Origin: Tunturibacter empetritectus
GTDB taxonomy: Bacteria > Acidobacteriota > Terriglobia > Terriglobales > Acidobacteriaceae
Length of the DNA: 64,000 nt
Assembly (NCBI RefSeq): GCF_040358985.1
Contig: NZ_CP132932.1
Location: 4,464,001-4,528,000 of the forward strand
Direction: 5' to 3'
Positions 43,280 through 51,741 of this stretch are shown here, piece after piece. The notes under the pieces were generated by a model. It searched no databases and was not told the origin of the DNA. It saw nothing but the letters and a program-made list of their open reading frames with translations. How positions within the stretch are numbered: the stretch's first letter is position 1; every line of letters starts with the position of its first letter. The translations under genes were made by a program, and so were the position numbers.

Positions 43280-44008
43280 GTGTCGGCGTTGTGGTTGAGC
43301 CTGACGCTGGGGCTGGTAGCGGGTCTGGCTGATTTTCTGGGTGGATTTTTGCTGGTGCGGCAGTCGCCTTCGGCCCGGGCTCTGCGCTACTTCGTCGCGC
43401 TAGGCGCGGGTTTTATGCTGGCAGCGGCGATGCTGGAGATGATTCCGGAGGGTCTGCGGGTGAATGCGCGGTTTGCTCCGCTGCTGATTCTGGCTGGGTA
43501 CTGCGGGGTGCATCTGCTGGAGCATTCGCTGGTGCCTCACTTTCACTTTGGGGAGGAGACGCACCACCACGAGTTTCTTTCAGCGAAGACCAGCTACTCG
43601 GTTCTGCTGGGATTGGCGACGCACACTTTTTTTGACGGGGTGGCTATAGGGTCGGGGTTTGTGCTGTCGCATTGGCTGGGATGGATTTTGTTCTTTGCGG
43701 TATTTCTGCACAAGATTCCTGAAGGCTTTACGATGGCGAGCGTGATGCTGGCGGGTGGCCGGGGCGCGGCGGCGGCGTTGAACTCGGCTTTGTTCCTGGG
43801 GGCCATGACGGTGCTTGGGGTGCTTGTGATTAATCTCGAGCCTAGCTGGGTGCGGGTGGGGCTGCCGTTGTCGGCCGGGGTGACGATCTATGTCGCGGCG
43901 ACGGATCTGGTGCCGGAGGTGAACCGGGAACCTGGGTTGAGGATGGCTCTGGTGTTCTTCGCTGGGGTGGTGGTGTTTTTTATTCTGCGGCTGCTGGGGC
44001 CTGGGTAG
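43280..44008 (+). CDS. ZIP family metal transporter
   Basis: The 242-residue inner-membrane protein begins with a GTG preceded by GGAGGAG. Eight hydrophobic helices are visible. Helix 4 has the ZIP metal motif GLATHTFFDGVAIGSGF and helix 5 has FFAVFLHKIPEGFTMASV, with His, Asp and Glu ligands in place. The His-rich loop (HFHFGEETHHHEF) between helices 3 and 4 suits metal capture. It probably moves Zn2+ or another divalent cation; direction is not certain. It converges on the NHL-repeat gene. Confidence 0.92.
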   Translation: MSALWLSLTLGLVAGLADFLGGFLLVRQSPSARALRYFVALGAGFMLAAAMLEMIPEGLRVNARFAPLLILAGYCGVHLLEHSLVPHFHFGEETHHHEFLSAKTSYSVLLGLATHTFFDGVAIGSGFVLSHWLGWILFFAVFLHKIPEGFTMASVMLAGGRGAAAALNSALFLGAMTVLGVLVINLEPSWVRVGLPLSAGVTIYVAATDLVPEVNREPGLRMALVFFAGVVVFFILRLLGPG

Positions 44009-44032
44009 GTTTTTGTTTTTTGGGAATACGCT

Positions 44033-44132
44033 TGTCCTGCCGAACGGGCTCCCTGCGCGGGAGGCGGTCACTTCGTGACTTGTACACCTTTTCCGGGGTA
44101 TGGTGAGTTTGCTGGTCCTCCCGTTGGTCGGA
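44033..44132 (+). repeat. Repeat R1, copy F (full)
   Basis: TTGTCCTGCCGAACGGGCTC, CTGCGCGGGAGGCGG, TCACTTCGTGACTTG and GGTCCTCCCGTTGGTCGG form a complete unit very similar to copy B. It lies between the convergent ZIP and NHL-repeat genes. Confidence 0.85.
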
Positions 44133-44143
44133 ATCGGCTGGAG

Positions 44144-46663
44144 TTAGCTGGCTGGATCGAGAGTGAGGGTTACGGTGGCGGAGTGCTGTAGGGGGCTTCC
44201 GGTGGGGGAGGTGGCAGTGCCGGTTACCGTGATGGTGTAGCTCTTTGCGGGTGAGGTTAGCTGAGGGTCGGAGTTGATGCGGGCTCCGCAGCCGCTGGCA
44301 AGGGTGAGGGTGACGCCGGCGATGGCCAGGATGATAAGTTTGGTTGCGGTGAGGTGGTGCTTGCGTCTGCGTAGAGCCGCGCGTGCAAGGGGACAAACGA
44401 GTAAGACTCCTGCAAGGAAGGATCGGTAGAGGCCGTGGGCTGAGGGGCTGTTTGTTGCGACGGTCGTAGGTGTCGCGATGGTCATGGTGAAGGAGTTGGG
44501 CGTGGCACCGGGAGGCAGGGTGGCGGGGTTGAAGGAGGCGGTGGCGAGATTCGGCAGGCCGGTGGCGGCGAGGGTGATGGGACTGGAGAGACTGTTCTGC
44601 GTCTGAACGGCGAAGGTAAAGCTGGCAGTGGAGCCGGAGAGGATGGTCTGCGTTGTGCTGCCAGTGGCGGAGAGAGCGAAGTCGGGTGTGGCGGGAGGGC
44701 CAGTTCCGACGGTGATCAGCTGCGGCGCAGAGAGGCTGGGGGTGAAGTTGGTGCTGCCGTCATAAACAGCAGTAAAGGTGTGAGAGCCCTGAGCGAGGAG
44801 GCTGGTGAGGAACACTGCGTCTCCAGAGGAGAGTGGGTTGGTGAAGAGAGGGCTGCTGCCATCGAGCAAGGTGACGGAGCCGGTTGGCGTGCCGGTAGTG
44901 GTGCTGGCGACGTGCACCGTGAGGGTAAAGGCTGATCCGGTTGATCCGGTGGCTCCAGTGGTGCCGGTAGCTACGAGGTTGCTGAGCGTGATGACGGTGC
45001 CGGCCGGGGTGATGGTAAGGGAGGGGTAGGGTGCAGCAATGGTGTAGTTCCCTGCTGTCGGTCCGGTGAGAGCAGGCGTGACGGGATAGGTTCCGGCGGA
45101 CGAACCTGTAGTAGCGGCGGTGGTGAAGGCGACGGTGAGGTTTGCAGCATCCTGAGGGAGAACGCCGGTGAGAGTACCGCTGAGGCGTGGGATCGACTGA
45201 CCGTACAGAACAAAAATAGGATCGGTGGTCGCAGTGAGTTGCTGAGGGTTGATGGTGAGAGCCAGCGGGGGACTCTGGGTGGAGGGATGAGTCTGATCGC
45301 CGGAGTAGATTGCGGTGAGACTATAGGCGCCAGCAGGCAAGGTGGTGGTTGAGAAGGTTGCGGTGTTAGAGACGAGCGGCGCGGTGCCCAGTGTCTTCGT
45401 TATGACGGAGGTGGTCGCTAGAAAGGTGATGCTGCCTGTGGCTGTATTATCCGCGGTGCTGGTGGCGAGGTTGGCTGTGAGCTGCCCGGTGCCGTAGGCG
45501 ATGGCTGAGGGTGCGGTGAGGGTGAGTGCTCCGGGTGTAGTGGAACCGAGTCCCGCGATGGTGGTGATGTTGCTGCCTGCGGGCTGGGTCTCGACCTGAC
45601 GGATGCGCTGATTGCCGGTGTCGGAGAGGGTGAGGCTGCTGGCGGGAGAGAGGGAGGTTGCGGTTGGGCTATCGAGCGAGGCGGCTGTGGGGGGGCCGTT
45701 GTCGCCGGAGAAGGTCTGGGTGCCGTCACCGACGACGGTGGTGATGAGGCCGGTGCTGGCGTCAATGCGGCGGATGCGGTGGTTCGCCGTGTCGGCGAGG
45801 TAGAGGTTGCCGGAGGCGTCGGCGGTGAGGCCGTGAGGGAGTGCGAGGGTTGCGGCAGACGCGGAAGCGGAGTCGCCGGAGAAGCCGGGCAGGCCAGTGC
45901 CGGCGATGGTGGTGATCAGGCCGGTGCTGGAGGTGATCTTGCGGATGCGGTGGTTGTGGGTGTCGGCAAGGTAGAGATTGCCGGAGGGGTCGATGGCAAT
46001 GCCCGTGGGTGAGTCGATGGCAGCGGAGAGGACGGCGGCCCCGTCGCCGGAGTAGCCTTGCGTGCCTGTGCCGGCGATGGTGGTGATGAGACCAGTGCTG
46101 GCATCGATGCGGCGGATGCGGTGGTTCGCGGTGTCGGCGAGATAGAGGTTGCCGGAGGCGTCGATGGCGAGAGCGGTGGGGAGGTTGAGTTGGGCGGAGA
46201 GGGCGGGGGCGCCGTCTCCTGAAAAGCCCGAGGTGGTACCTGCGATGGTGGTGATGAAGCCAGTGGTTAGGTTGAGTCTGCGGATGCGGTGGTTGTGGGT
46301 GTCCGCGATGTAGAGGTTGTTTGCCGAGTCGAGGGCGAGGCCCTGGGGGGAGTCGAGGGTGGCAGAGGTGGCAGGACCTGTGTCGCCGGAAAAGCCCTGA
46401 GTGCCGGTGCCTGCGATGGTCGTGAGATTGCCGTTGGTGTCGACCTTGCGGATGACGTGGTTCCCTGTTTCGGCGAAGTAGAGATTGCCGGCTGAATCGA
46501 AGGCGATGGCGGAGGGAAGGACGAGAGGGATCGTCAGCGCAGAGACAGATGTGGTTTGTGCGGGAAGGCTCGAGAGGGAGAGGAGCCAGAGCAGGAGGGG
46601 GAGCGCGATCCTGAAGGGAACGATTCTTGTGCGGAGAGGGTGAGGGAGGCTCTGCTTACCCAT
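44144..46663 (-). CDS. Secreted NHL-repeat protein with Ig-like domains
   Basis: The 839-residue product has a signal peptide (IALPLLLWLLSLSSLPAQ), then six NHL beta-propeller repeats, each near 55 residues with the pattern ITTIAGTGTQGFSGD, LDSPQGLALD, NLYIADTHNHRIRRI. Residues about 370-680 are Ig-like/MBG-type domains rich in Thr, Ser and Gly. A C-terminal hydrophobic segment (KLIILAIAGVTLTLASGCG) and a last beta-rich tail follow. Such proteins are abundant in Terriglobia and are thought to act at the surface or outside the cell; binding partners are unknown. Confidence 0.88.
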   Translation of the reverse strand: MGKQSLPHPLRTRIVPFRIALPLLLWLLSLSSLPAQTTSVSALTIPLVLPSAIAFDSAGNLYFAETGNHVIRKVDTNGNLTTIAGTGTQGFSGDTGPATSATLDSPQGLALDSANNLYIADTHNHRIRRLNLTTGFITTIAGTTSGFSGDGAPALSAQLNLPTALAIDASGNLYLADTANHRIRRIDASTGLITTIAGTGTQGYSGDGAAVLSAAIDSPTGIAIDPSGNLYLADTHNHRIRKITSSTGLITTIAGTGLPGFSGDSASASAATLALPHGLTADASGNLYLADTANHRIRRIDASTGLITTVVGDGTQTFSGDNGPPTAASLDSPTATSLSPASSLTLSDTGNQRIRQVETQPAGSNITTIAGLGSTTPGALTLTAPSAIAYGTGQLTANLATSTADNTATGSITFLATTSVITKTLGTAPLVSNTATFSTTTLPAGAYSLTAIYSGDQTHPSTQSPPLALTINPQQLTATTDPIFVLYGQSIPRLSGTLTGVLPQDAANLTVAFTTAATTGSSAGTYPVTPALTGPTAGNYTIAAPYPSLTITPAGTVITLSNLVATGTTGATGSTGSAFTLTVHVASTTTGTPTGSVTLLDGSSPLFTNPLSSGDAVFLTSLLAQGSHTFTAVYDGSTNFTPSLSAPQLITVGTGPPATPDFALSATGSTTQTILSGSTASFTFAVQTQNSLSSPITLAATGLPNLATASFNPATLPPGATPNSFTMTIATPTTVATNSPSAHGLYRSFLAGVLLVCPLARAALRRRKHHLTATKLIILAIAGVTLTLASGCGARINSDPQLTSPAKSYTITVTGTATSPTGSPLQHSATVTLTLDPAS

Positions 46664-46755
46664 GAAGGCTGGTCAAACGTACTCTGCGAAGAAGATCTTG
46701 TGGCTGGTTTGTTGCACCTTGTCCTACTTTACCGGAAGATGAGGGCTCTCCATGC

Positions 46756-46789
46756 AGAAGACCCCGGACGAGAGCATCCGGGGTCTTCT
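46756..46789. terminator. Strong hairpin between the two NHL-repeat genes
   Basis: AGAAGACCCCGGA, eight bases, TCCGGGGTCTTCT is a perfect 13-bp stem, 22 bases past the stop of the minus-strand gene ending at 46811. It is most likely that gene's terminator, although the T-run is short. Confidence 0.75.
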
Positions 46790-46810
46790 GATGGTTTGTA
46801 GCGTAGTGGG

Positions 46811-48919
46811 TTAGGGGACGGTCTGGAAGCGGCCGTTCTTCAGGCCAACCGCGTAGGGCGCATAGATTGGTACACCAGCACCGACGATCTCGGTGATGAA
46901 GTTGGCACCGTCGCCTGCAACCCAGACGTTACCGGCCTGGTCGACTGCGGTGGCGCGACCGGAGGTAAAGACGGTCGAATCCTTCTGGTAGCCGGTGGCG
47001 GGAGAGAGTCCGCCCGCGATGTTCTGACTTCCGAGTTCGCTGACGCTACCGGTACCAGTGCCATTTGTATTGTTAGGAATCCACACGTTGAGACGGCCAT
47101 CGACTGCGATGGAGGTTGGGGCGGCGGCTCCGATCATTGCCGGAGTATTGTAGGGGAAGCCGTTGAGGTTGGTGTAGGTGCCAGCAGAGAGAATGAGTCC
47201 ATCGATGTTGCCGTTGTTGAACGACGAGACGAAGAGTCTGTTGTCATGGCTGAGCGAGATGCCGTAGGAGTTGCCGGAGGTTGGGATTGAGCTGGTGAGG
47301 AAGCCATTCAGGTTTCCACCTGCGACGCTGGGCGATACCTCGGCGACTGACGTCGTACCGGTGGTCACGAAGATGTTGCCCTGGATAGCATTTCCCTGGT
47401 AGTCCGGCATGAGGCGAACCGGGTTTGTGCCAACGTTGCTGGAGATCTGAATCGGAGTGACCGCGGTAGTTGCTGCCGCTGCGTTGGGGATCCTGTAGAG
47501 AGAGCCAACAGCGCCCGCGACGGAGGTGAAATAAACGTTCCCGACGCCATCTGCTGTAACCCCGCCGACGGGCGAGACGGTGGCTGGGAAGGCGAGAGCG
47601 GTGGAGTTGGACGGGTTGTAGCGATAAAGGCTTGCGCCGGAACCGATCCAGACGTTGTTGTTGGAGTCGATAGTCGCTCCGCCTTGCGATCCGCCGCTGC
47701 CGAGAAGGACGCAGGTGGTGGGTACTCCAGCGCCCGAGATCTCAGAGAGGTTGCCGGTACCGGCCTGCGAGTTGGCGATCCATACGTTGTCCGCCGCGTC
47801 GATATTGATGTCGATGGGCGAGCTGATGAAGCCGCCGCTGCCGCCTGTGCTGGTACCGCAGGTGCTCATGCTGGAGTAGCTGACCGCGATGGTCCAATCC
47901 GTAGGCTGGGTGGCAGCCGCGGGTTGATAGGGACCGGCGACTCCGCCGGCGAGGCCGAAGAGCGTAGCTACGTTGGCTGTGCTGCCGTTACTGGGATTGG
48001 TGAGAATGTAGTAGATCGCCTGGAGAGTATCGGTTGCTGCGGTGAAATTAGTGTTGAAGTTGTTGGTGTACGCCGAGGTTGGCGGTACCGCGGCTGCGAA
48101 GAGTGAGGTGCAGGGTGCCGAGGCGCTGGTGGCGGTGTTGATGCAGGCAGAGAGGATGTTTCCGAGCAGATTAAGTTTGCCGGCCTCGGGCGTTGCCGTG
48201 ACGGAGACGCCAGGAGCGATGTTTCCGCTGGCTGCGTTCAGTGTGGTCGAAGAGACGGCGGTACCTGCGGAGGAGTCAGCCAGAAGTGCGATGGTCGCTG
48301 GAATCTGTTTGATGATGGTGGACTGCTGGCCAGTACCGTCGGAAACGATGGCATATGGGATCGCACCGCCGGTCGGATTGAAGAACTGTTGCACGGCTGC
48401 CATTGTTGCGACGGTGGTCACTTCTGTCATATCGACGTGGTTAGCTGCGGTGAGTTCAATGCAGGTGCCGTAGACAGAGATGAAAGCAGCGGCAGTATTG
48501 TTCTGCGAAGTATCCCCGTTGTTCTGGGTATTTCCGCCCTTCGAGATGACGTAGACCAGCGGGTCATTGTTGCCGGCGGGGCAGGAGAAGGTGTTTCCGG
48601 TATCGGTGTTGCCGTTGACGGGGTCCTTGATGAAGGCAAAATTTCCGCTGGCGTCGGTGGTTGTGGTCGCGGCGACGCTGGGCAGCGTTCCTGGGCTGCC
48701 CTTCAGTCCGGCGTAGTACAAGCTCACGGTTGCGCCGACGACAGGTTGGTTGCCGCCGTGGATCTTTCCGCTGAGGGTGGCAGCCTGGCTGAGTGGGTTT
48801 GTGTTCGTAGCCGTCGTCGCCATATTCGAACAGCCGGCGGTGAAGACCGCGCTCGATGCCATAAGCGCGAGCAGATTTCGCTTTGAGCCCGTCAGCCGGG
48901 CGAAAGAGTTGCCAATCAT
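46811..48919 (-). CDS. Lipoprotein with NHL/Vgb-like beta-propeller
   Basis: About 702 residues from the ATG at 48919, which has GGAGGG seven bases upstream. The start MIGNSFARLTGSKRN leads to a lipobox (SSAVFTAGCSN), so it is probably a lipoprotein. A prealbumin/carboxypeptidase-regulatory-like domain (LSGKIHGGNQPVVGATVSLY) follows, then a Thr/Asn-rich region, and from about residue 370 a propeller with units such as SPIDINIDAADNVWIANSQAG, ATIDSNNNVWIGSG and TAVDQAGNVWVAGDG. Function unknown; probably a surface-exposed binding protein. It is transcribed towards the other NHL gene. Confidence 0.85.
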   Translation of the reverse strand: MIGNSFARLTGSKRNLLALMASSAVFTAGCSNMATTATNTNPLSQAATLSGKIHGGNQPVVGATVSLYYAGLKGSPGTLPSVAATTTTDASGNFAFIKDPVNGNTDTGNTFSCPAGNNDPLVYVISKGGNTQNNGDTSQNNTAAAFISVYGTCIELTAANHVDMTEVTTVATMAAVQQFFNPTGGAIPYAIVSDGTGQQSTIIKQIPATIALLADSSAGTAVSSTTLNAASGNIAPGVSVTATPEAGKLNLLGNILSACINTATSASAPCTSLFAAAVPPTSAYTNNFNTNFTAATDTLQAIYYILTNPSNGSTANVATLFGLAGGVAGPYQPAAATQPTDWTIAVSYSSMSTCGTSTGGSGGFISSPIDINIDAADNVWIANSQAGTGNLSEISGAGVPTTCVLLGSGGSQGGATIDSNNNVWIGSGASLYRYNPSNSTALAFPATVSPVGGVTADGVGNVYFTSVAGAVGSLYRIPNAAAATTAVTPIQISSNVGTNPVRLMPDYQGNAIQGNIFVTTGTTSVAEVSPSVAGGNLNGFLTSSIPTSGNSYGISLSHDNRLFVSSFNNGNIDGLILSAGTYTNLNGFPYNTPAMIGAAAPTSIAVDGRLNVWIPNNTNGTGTGSVSELGSQNIAGGLSPATGYQKDSTVFTSGRATAVDQAGNVWVAGDGANFITEIVGAGVPIYAPYAVGLKNGRFQTVP

Positions 48920-49580
48920 GGGTGTTCCCTCCGAAAGGTGGTAGTGCGGTTTGCTGTTCAAGGTGATGCTGACCAGAGACGAATGTCAAATCAAGAGCAC
49001 GATATCAAGAGTGAGACAGGCTGGGGGAAAAATGTCGGTCTGTCGGATAAATACAAACTGTCAGGTCAATGCAGGCTGCAAGGTTAATGCAAAAAACTAT
49101 GGAGCATCTGGAACTTCCTTTGATAACGGAGCCTCTTCGGGTCGGAGAGCCCCTGAGGGGGGAGGACAGTTACAGGACAACGGAAAGTCTTTCAACATCT
49201 CATGATGGAGCATAACCGAGGTTGGCCATTCTGTTGCTAAATAACTCGTGACACTTTTGGGTCATTCATATGGAAGAGTTAACAGGCTCGACGGCGTAGC
49301 TGCCCGCAATATGCAACTAATTGCAGTCCTCCGATGCAGGCGTTACCGACGGCCTGGTTTCTTCTTAGGGATGCGGGTGGGACTTTGACCATTATTCGAC
49401 TGATTCGCTTGGGCAAACTGCCGGCGGTTCGCCCCCGGAGCTTAATGTTTTGCCGACCCGGTTGAGGGGTGACTGAGGGTGATTTTGACTGGCGGGGTGG
49501 CCGGTGACAACGTTCGGGAAAGAGAGCTAATCTAACCGAGTAGACTGCTACCATTAGATCGTTCGCTAACGGAGAAGACC
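48920..49580. other. Largest gene-free region (661 bases)
   Basis: The region lies between outward-facing genes. I see no gene, repeat copy or strong hairpin. Short frames (for example 48951-49205) have no family likeness, poor codon use and no ribosome binding site. The left part (48960-49100) is richer in A and contains several GTCA/GTCGG and AATGCA motifs in tandem (GTCAATGCAGGCTGC, GTTAATGC). Promoters for both genes must be here. Confidence 0.4.
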
Positions 49581-50417
49581 ATGAAACCAATGTATCTTGC
49601 AGCAAGCTTAGCTCTTTCTACGACCTTACTCCTGGGCGGATGCAAAAGTTCCACGCCTGCTCCGGCTCCAGCTGCTACTCCGGCTCCAACCCAAAGCCTG
49701 AATCCGGATGGGACACCTGCTAACCCGGGTTCGTCGAGCGCGGCGGCGCCGGCTACTCCTGCGGTATCGCCTACGACTTCGACTCCTGCGATTCCCCCTC
49801 CGCCGCCTCCAGGCCCCGTAGCTGCAGCGGCTCCGAATCTACCTCCACCTCCGCCGCCTCCGGTGAGATTGACCGCCCCGGCAGGGGCTTCGGTGACGGT
49901 TACGGTGACCGAGCAGCTGAGTGCAAGCAAAAACAGTGTTGGCGATGGGTTCTCCGGGGTGTTGGCGGCTCCGGTGAAGACTGCCGGAGGCGGGGTTGTC
50001 TTCCCGCGAGGAGCCCATGTCGTCGGCACCGTAGTTGCGGCTAAGGGTCGCGGACGGTTCAAGGGATCAGGCGCGCTTGGCATCGCGGTGACGCAGATCT
50101 CTGGGACGGCGGTAAGTACGAGCTCCTATGAGAAGGATCAGTCGGGCAAAGGAAAGCGTTCGGCTGGCTTTATTGGCGGCGGCGCCGGTGGCGGCGCTCT
50201 GATTGGCGGAATCGCCGGCGGCGGCAAGGGTGCATTGCTGGGCGGTTTACTTGGAGCGGGCGCAGGAACGGCCGGCGCAGCGTTTACGGGGAATAAGGAT
50301 GTGGTGATTCCGTCGGAGTCGACTGTCACCTTTCACCTGACGGCGCCGGTCTCGATCACAGTCCGCAATCGAGATCGGAATCGGGACAACAGCGATAGAC
50401 CAAGCGATACACCATAA
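49581..50417 (+). CDS. Glycine-zipper lipoprotein
   Basis: The 278-residue product has a lipoprotein signal (MKPMYLAASLALSTTLLLGG, Cys in the lipobox LLGGC), a Pro/Ala/Thr-rich linker of about 75 residues, a strand-rich domain (VTVTVTEQLSASKNSVGDGF, VVFPRGAHVVGTVVAAKGRG), a long glycine zipper (GGALIGGIAGGGKGALLGGL) and a final strand with FHLTAPVSI. The domain order matches the exported protein at 27732, so the two are probably paralogues. GAGAAGACC precedes the ATG. Function unknown; an envelope-inserted factor is likely. Confidence 0.78.
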   Translation: MKPMYLAASLALSTTLLLGGCKSSTPAPAPAATPAPTQSLNPDGTPANPGSSSAAAPATPAVSPTTSTPAIPPPPPPGPVAAAAPNLPPPPPPPVRLTAPAGASVTVTVTEQLSASKNSVGDGFSGVLAAPVKTAGGGVVFPRGAHVVGTVVAAKGRGRFKGSGALGIAVTQISGTAVSTSSYEKDQSGKGKRSAGFIGGGAGGGALIGGIAGGGKGALLGGLLGAGAGTAGAAFTGNKDVVIPSESTVTFHLTAPVSITVRNRDRNRDNSDRPSDTP

Positions 50418-50442
50418 GATCCGCAATGGTTTGATTGATAAG

Positions 50443-50475
50443 CACCTGCTCGATCTTCCGGGCAGGTGTTTTTTT
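50443..50475 (+). terminator. Intrinsic terminator before engB
   Basis: CACCTGC, a 12-base loop, GCAGGTG and T7 form a standard terminator 26 bases past the glycine-zipper lipoprotein stop. It separates that gene from engB. Confidence 0.9.
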
Positions 50476-50515
50476 GTGCGCAGAGAACACGGTTGGATGA
50501 CGGTAGACTTGAAAG

Positions 50516-51127
50516 ATGCGACTGAATCCTGTTTTTTTGTTGTCCGCCACCGATGTGGCACACTTCCCTACTGAAGCGAAGACCTTCGGCGCGCCTGAGG
50601 TGGCGTTTCTCGGGCGGTCGAATGTTGGAAAGTCCTCGTTGATCAACTCCCTGCTGGGTTCGCGCGAGGCGAAGGTGTCGTCGACGCCGGGGCGGACACG
50701 GGCGATCAATTTTTTTGCGCTGCATGAGGGCGCGGGAGACAAGATGAAGGTGAGGCCGACGTTGATCTTCGCGGACCTGCCGGGGTATGGGTATGCAAAG
50801 ATCTCGAAGTCGATCTCGGCGGAGTGGCCGTCGTTTATCGAGCCTTATCTTGCGGAGCGGGAGACGCTGACCCTTTGCATCTGCCTGGTGGATACGAATA
50901 TTCCGCCGCAGGAGAATGATACTCAATTGATTACATATTTCAAACAGACGCAGCGGCCCTACCTGGTGGTAGGGACCAAAGCGGACCGGCTTTCGAATAA
51001 TCAACTGGCGAAGTCTGTTGCGGCGTTGAAGAAGGCTCATGAAGTAGAGGAGATTTTGCCGGTGTCCGCGAAGACGGATGCGGGGACAAAGGTGCTTTGG
51101 GCGAAGATGATGGAGGTGGCGGAGTAG
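50516..51127 (+). CDS. engB: Ribosome-biogenesis GTPase EngB (YihA/YsxC)
   Basis: The 203-residue TRAFAC GTPase has the G1 motif GRSNVGKSS, the G2-region Thr in SSTPGRTRAIN, the G3 motif DLPGYGYAK and the G4 motif TKADRL. The start FLLSATDVAHFPTEAKTFG is normal for the family. EngB helps assemble the large ribosomal subunit in the cytosol. It follows a strong terminator and so has its own promoter. Confidence 0.95.
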   Translation: MRLNPVFLLSATDVAHFPTEAKTFGAPEVAFLGRSNVGKSSLINSLLGSREAKVSSTPGRTRAINFFALHEGAGDKMKVRPTLIFADLPGYGYAKISKSISAEWPSFIEPYLAERETLTLCICLVDTNIPPQENDTQLITYFKQTQRPYLVVGTKADRLSNNQLAKSVAALKKAHEVEEILPVSAKTDAGTKVLWAKMMEVAE

Positions 51128-51257
51128 CTGGAAGAAACCTTCATCGGATGAAAGGCGATTTCCGGCGCGACTGCCATTAATCATACGGGGCTACAATTTT
51201 GGCGTCGTGGCTGAGACGGGCCAAAATCTCCCAGGCAATTCTTCCGAAGGAGTTTTT

Positions 51258-51665
51258 ATGAAACGCACGTTGATGATGTTTTTTGTTGCAGTGCTGGGCT
51301 TGGCCCCGGTGGTGATGGCGCAGGGGCAGACGGTCGGCCAAAAGGAGACGGGGCTTGCGGCCGTTTATTCCAGCAGACTCAATGGGCATGTTACGGCGAG
51401 TGGGCAGATGTATAACGGATCGGCCTTGACGGCAGCGCACAAGACGCTTCCCTACGGAACCAAGATCAAAGTGACCAATACCAAGAATGATAAGAGCGTG
51501 GTGTTGCAGGTCAACGATCGAGGACCTGTGCAGGCTGGCCGCATTCTCGATATCACTCCGGCTGCAGCGGCACGGTTGGGCATTCCGAGAAAGGCGATGC
51601 GGGATGTACCGGTCGAGGTGATCGAGCAAGGCAATGGCAAGACGACTCGACAGCACGCGGAGTAA
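51258..51665 (+). CDS. RlpA-like double-psi beta-barrel exported protein
   Basis: About 135 residues from the ATG at 51258, which begins a signal peptide (MKRTLMMFFVAVLGLAPVVM, ending AQG). The mature protein is a single DPBB domain of the RlpA type: AVYSSRLNGHVTASGQMYN, AAHKTLPYGTKIKVTN and VNDRGPVQAGRILDITPAAA. It lacks a SPOR domain. The conserved Asp of NDRGP and DITP are those linked to lytic transglycosylase activity on naked glycan strands, so peptidoglycan cleavage in the periplasm is possible. A terminator follows. Confidence 0.85.
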   Translation: MKRTLMMFFVAVLGLAPVVMAQGQTVGQKETGLAAVYSSRLNGHVTASGQMYNGSALTAAHKTLPYGTKIKVTNTKNDKSVVLQVNDRGPVQAGRILDITPAAAARLGIPRKAMRDVPVEVIEQGNGKTTRQHAE

Positions 51666-51682
51666 GGTGCCGTAGAGATGGA

Positions 51683-51724
51683 AAGGGCGGCGATGACAGA
51701 TTTGTCATGCCGCCCTTGTTTTTC
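51683..51724. terminator. Intrinsic terminator of the RlpA-like gene
   Basis: AAGGGCGGC, G, ATGACA, GAT, TTGTCAT, GCCGCCC and then TTGTTTTT form a long hairpin with a T-rich tail. It lies between convergent genes and may also serve ino1 from the other side. Confidence 0.9.
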
Positions 51725-51741
51725 TTGGAACGTGTGGTGGG

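Noticed and set aside
48951-49205. 84-codon plus-strand frame in the large gap
   Set aside because: No ribosome binding site, odd composition and no recognisable family; probably chance.
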